Shown here piece after piece: positions 62,360-64,000 of a stretch of DNA of 64,000 nt (position 1 is its first letter; each line of letters starts with the position of its first letter). The translations under genes and the position numbers were made by a program. The notes under the pieces were generated by a model that saw nothing but the letters and a program-made list of their open reading frames with translations, made no database searches and had not been told where the DNA came from. The stretch comes from Alcaligenes faecalis (lineage in GTDB: Bacteria > Pseudomonadota > Gammaproteobacteria > Burkholderiales > Burkholderiaceae_B). The stretch is taken from NCBI RefSeq assembly GCF_005311025.1, contig NZ_CP031747.1:3507860-3571859 (forward strand). The letters run 5' to 3'.

Positions 62360-63028
62360 ATGCAGGTAGCACACTTCAGCCAGAACACCTTGGGACGCGA
62401 TATTGCGGTTGGCGATATTCACGGTTGCTTCTCCAAGCTGAAAACGTCTTTAAAGCGGATTCGTTTTGATCCGTCCAAGGACCGCCTTTTTTCGGTGGGC
62501 GATCTGGTGGATCGCGGTCCGGAGTCGCATCATGTTCTGAAGTGGCTGGACCTGCCCTGGTTTCATGCGATTTGTGGCAATCACGAGCAGCTGACCTGGC
62601 GGCGGGCGATTGGGCAGCCTATTCAGGAAGTGGATCATCGCGTGCATGGTGGGCTATGGCTGGACGATTGCACCTCGGACGAGCAGGCACTGATCGCTCA
62701 ACGTCTGCAAGCCCTGCCTTTGGCGATGGAAATAGAAACGCCCTTGGGACTGGTGGGTATGGTTCATGCCGACTTTCCCTACGATAATTGGCAGCACATT
62801 CATACCGAGGGTTTTGATGCCAATGACCGCTATGTCTGTATGTGGTCCAGGGATCGCTATGTGACTGGCTACGATGGCATGGTAGAGGGACTTCGGGCTT
62901 TGGTGCATGGGCATCAGACAACGCACAAGATGCGGCAATTAGGGAATGTGTTTTTCATTGATACCGGCGGGTGGCTGGATCATGGACATTTCACCTTGCT
63001 GGATTTGAAGCGCTTGGTGGCTTTGTAG
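62360..63028 (+). CDS. PrpA/PphA-like metallophosphatase
   Basis: Calcineurin-like metallophosphoesterase of 222 residues, of the bacterial serine/threonine phosphatase (PphA/PphB) group. Metal-ligand motifs are complete: GDIHGCFSKL, FSVGDLVDRGPES, ICGNHEQL, and later MVHADFPYDNW and LVHGHQTT. It acts on phosphoproteins or diadenosine-type nucleotides; the exact substrate is open. Single rightward gene, ATG 62360. Confidence 0.93.
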   Translation: MQVAHFSQNTLGRDIAVGDIHGCFSKLKTSLKRIRFDPSKDRLFSVGDLVDRGPESHHVLKWLDLPWFHAICGNHEQLTWRRAIGQPIQEVDHRVHGGLWLDDCTSDEQALIAQRLQALPLAMEIETPLGLVGMVHADFPYDNWQHIHTEGFDANDRYVCMWSRDRYVTGYDGMVEGLRALVHGHQTTHKMRQLGNVFFIDTGGWLDHGHFTLLDLKRLVAL

Positions 63029-63091
63029 GGTCTTTCGGCTCTTCGCTCGCAATTAGAGATTGTTTTTGCCTAATTAGTCTCTGGGAAGGCG

Positions 63092-63318
63092 CTGTTTCGG
63101 TCCTGCTGGGGTGTCGGGGCTGAGCACTGGCCGGCGCTGCGCGCCGGTACCCTTGTCGAGAACTCGATCGGGGCGCATCCTGAACTCGCCGGGTACTTGG
63201 TCCCCCGGACCAAGTACAAGCGTCCGGCTCAAACAGCAGGATGCTTGTACCCCCGATCGAGCCCTCGCCTGCGGCCAGTACTCTGAATCGCCCCAACACC
63301 CCAGCAGGACCGAAACAG
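63092..63318. repeat. 227-base nested near-palindrome (structured repeat, copy 1)
   Basis: The outermost arms 63092-63120 and 63290-63318 are complementary over 29 bases with one mismatch. Inside are nested pairs: GAGCACTGGCC/GGCCAGTACTC (63122 and 63273), CTCGATCGGGG/CCCCGATCGAG (63163 and 63251), GCATCCTG/CAGGATGC (63175 and 63237), GCCGG/CCGGC (63188 and 63224) and a central hairpin GTACTTGGTCC-CCC-GGACCAAGTAC (63193-63217). The whole can fold as one long hairpin with internal loops. Frames crossing it lack start signals and look like shadows. Confidence 0.88.
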
Positions 63319-63386
63319 CTCTCAGCGATTATTTGCAAAGACAATCCTTATGCGGCAACTGATTGCTGCTTATTGTTTACTGAGTG

Positions 63387-63426
63387 CTGATGGCTAATGG
63401 CTAATGGCTAATCGCTAATGGCTGAT
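63387..63426 (+). repeat. Short tandem repeat of TGGCTAA-type units
   Basis: Five to six degenerate 7-base units (TGGCTAA, with variants TCGCTAA and TGGCTGA) in a row. Confidence 0.8.
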
Positions 63427-63834
63427 GTTCGACTCGCCTTGAACACGGAATCAATGACACTACGTCTGATGGACGTACAAACCTGTCTTCGTCAATGTCG
63501 GTACTGGCCTCGTCTCTCGCGGTATCTATGCCTACCTGAACAACAACCATCATGACGAGCGCTTCGGCTTCAAAAACAAACGACAAGCTCAAGATTACGC
63601 ACGACTGCTTGTTAGGCCGGGATATCCTCAGCAAGATTCATACTCCCATAAAAACACCAGGCACTCGATAGCTAGTAGTGGGCTCCTATTTTTCTATCCC
63701 CCACACCCTCTACCCGCCAACTGCTGAAAGTGACGGTCAACAAGCAAACCTCGACACCCTTCCAGCTCCCAACGCACTTAGAGCAGCAGAAAGAAGCCAC
63801 ATACAGCCAGGCCCCAAAAGGACGGAAGTCTCAG
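63427..63834. other. Stretch between two structured repeats, no convincing gene
   Basis: A plus-strand frame from 63470 to about 63720 reads TYKPVFVNVGTGLVSRGIYA and on to DERFGFKNKRQAQDYARLLV before degenerating; it has protein-like flavour but no start codon and an upstream stop, so it may be the remains of a gene. A minus-strand frame at 63401-63634 (77 residues) overlaps it and has no clear ribosome-binding site. I call neither. Confidence 0.3.
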
Positions 63835-64000
63835 TTTTATAGTCATTGTGAGCCGGTCTGGGCCGGGGGGCCGTCCTCTGGGCGATTCAGGCTTCTTGCC
63901 GCAGGCGGGCTTGCTATTCGGGGTTCAAGCGTCCTGTTGTTTGAGCGAAATGCTTGTGCCTTGTCCGGGGGACAAGGCACTTTCGCGAGTTCAGGATGCG
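63835..64000 (-). repeat. Structured repeat, copy 2 (inverted, cut by window edge)
   Basis: Read on the minus strand from 64000, this matches copy 1 from 63174 on: CGCATCCTGAACTCGC, a central hairpin GTGCCTTGTCC-CCC-GGACAAGGCAC (63956-63980), GCTCAAACA-x-CAGGA, GCTTGxACCCC, CGCCTGCGGC and CTGAATCGCCC in the same order. The hairpin stem differs from copy 1 at three positions per arm, all compensated. The other half should lie beyond the window. Confidence 0.85.

Noticed and set aside
63111..63362. Short frames on both strands across the large palindrome
   Set aside because: The repeat is self-complementary, so frames appear on both strands; sequence is low-complexity Ser/Arg/Gly-rich with no start signals. 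I treat the element as noncoding.
63470..63720. Possible gene remnant reading TYKPVFVNVGTGLV on the plus strand
   Set aside because: Only about 80 codons, preceded by a stop, no start codon, degenerating at the end. Not enough for a pseudogene call.

Overview
The window reads as chromosomal DNA of a betaproteobacterium of the Alcaligenaceae, most like Alcaligenes faecalis. This is inferred from gene content, coding style and the overall resemblance of the proteins; there is no rRNA here to settle it. Genes are dense, mostly with clear starts, and lie in short operons on both strands. I see no CRISPR array, insertion sequence or prophage.

Layout. 1-2.2 kb: a leftward two-component system (partial kinase, OmpR-type regulator) behind a PepSY-like gene broken or switched by a 17-base poly-G tract. 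2.3-3.7 kb: a YefM/YoeB toxin-antitoxin pair with its operator, two tiny exported proteins, a tRNA with CAT anticodon and an inverted remnant of its 3' half. 3.9-9.5 kb: two lipoproteins (one a LoiP-like M48 protease), then a rightward run ychJ, GNAT, DedA, SMR efflux, dtd, nhaA. 9.5-16.2 kb: a RidA/CnbZ-like protein, mgtE, and a signalling pair (MHYT-PAS hybrid kinase plus HD-GYP regulator) likely to lower c-di-GMP. 16.3-19.8 kb: cupin regulator, SRPBCC protein, class V PLP enzyme and MHS-type transporter, with a near-consensus promoter covered by a palindrome. 19.8-24.7 kb: two tandem MscK-like channels.

25-32.6 kb is the most unusual gene set: a six-gene leftward operon holding a periplasmic binding protein without a transporter, a two-subunit Rieske oxygenase without electron-transfer partners, an isochorismatase-fold protein that has lost all three catalytic triad residues, an SDR and a phytoene-desaturase-like FAD oxidoreductase, read divergently from an AraC-type activator. 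It looks like a catabolic or modification pathway for an aromatic or isoprenoid-like compound that I cannot name. Next, 32.6-37.6 kb holds a PrpF-type isomerase and a long GntR regulator divergent from an aconitase, with two perfect palindromes between.

37.7-45.6 kb: CinA-like amidase, MarR plus FUSC exporter, FMN-binding glutamate-synthase-like protein, a 54-residue lipoprotein, a copper-delivery trio (DUF2946, SCO, PCuAC) and an HdeD-like membrane protein preceded by five consecutive hairpins. 45.7-56.7 kb: HAD phosphatase, purine permease, a YtcA-MdtN-MdtO-like efflux operon, CPA1 antiporter, amidohydrolase, MarC and a TolC-like lipoprotein. 56.8-63.0 kb: PLP aminotransferase, an iron-regulated FecI-FecR-TonB-receptor set with two Fur-box-like sites, and a metallophosphatase.

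The last kilobase (63.0-64.0 kb) has no convincing gene but carries a 227-base near-palindrome and, in inverted orientation at the right edge, half of a second copy whose hairpin differs from the first by paired, compensatory base changes. I consider this structured repeat and the 25-32 kb operon the best leads.
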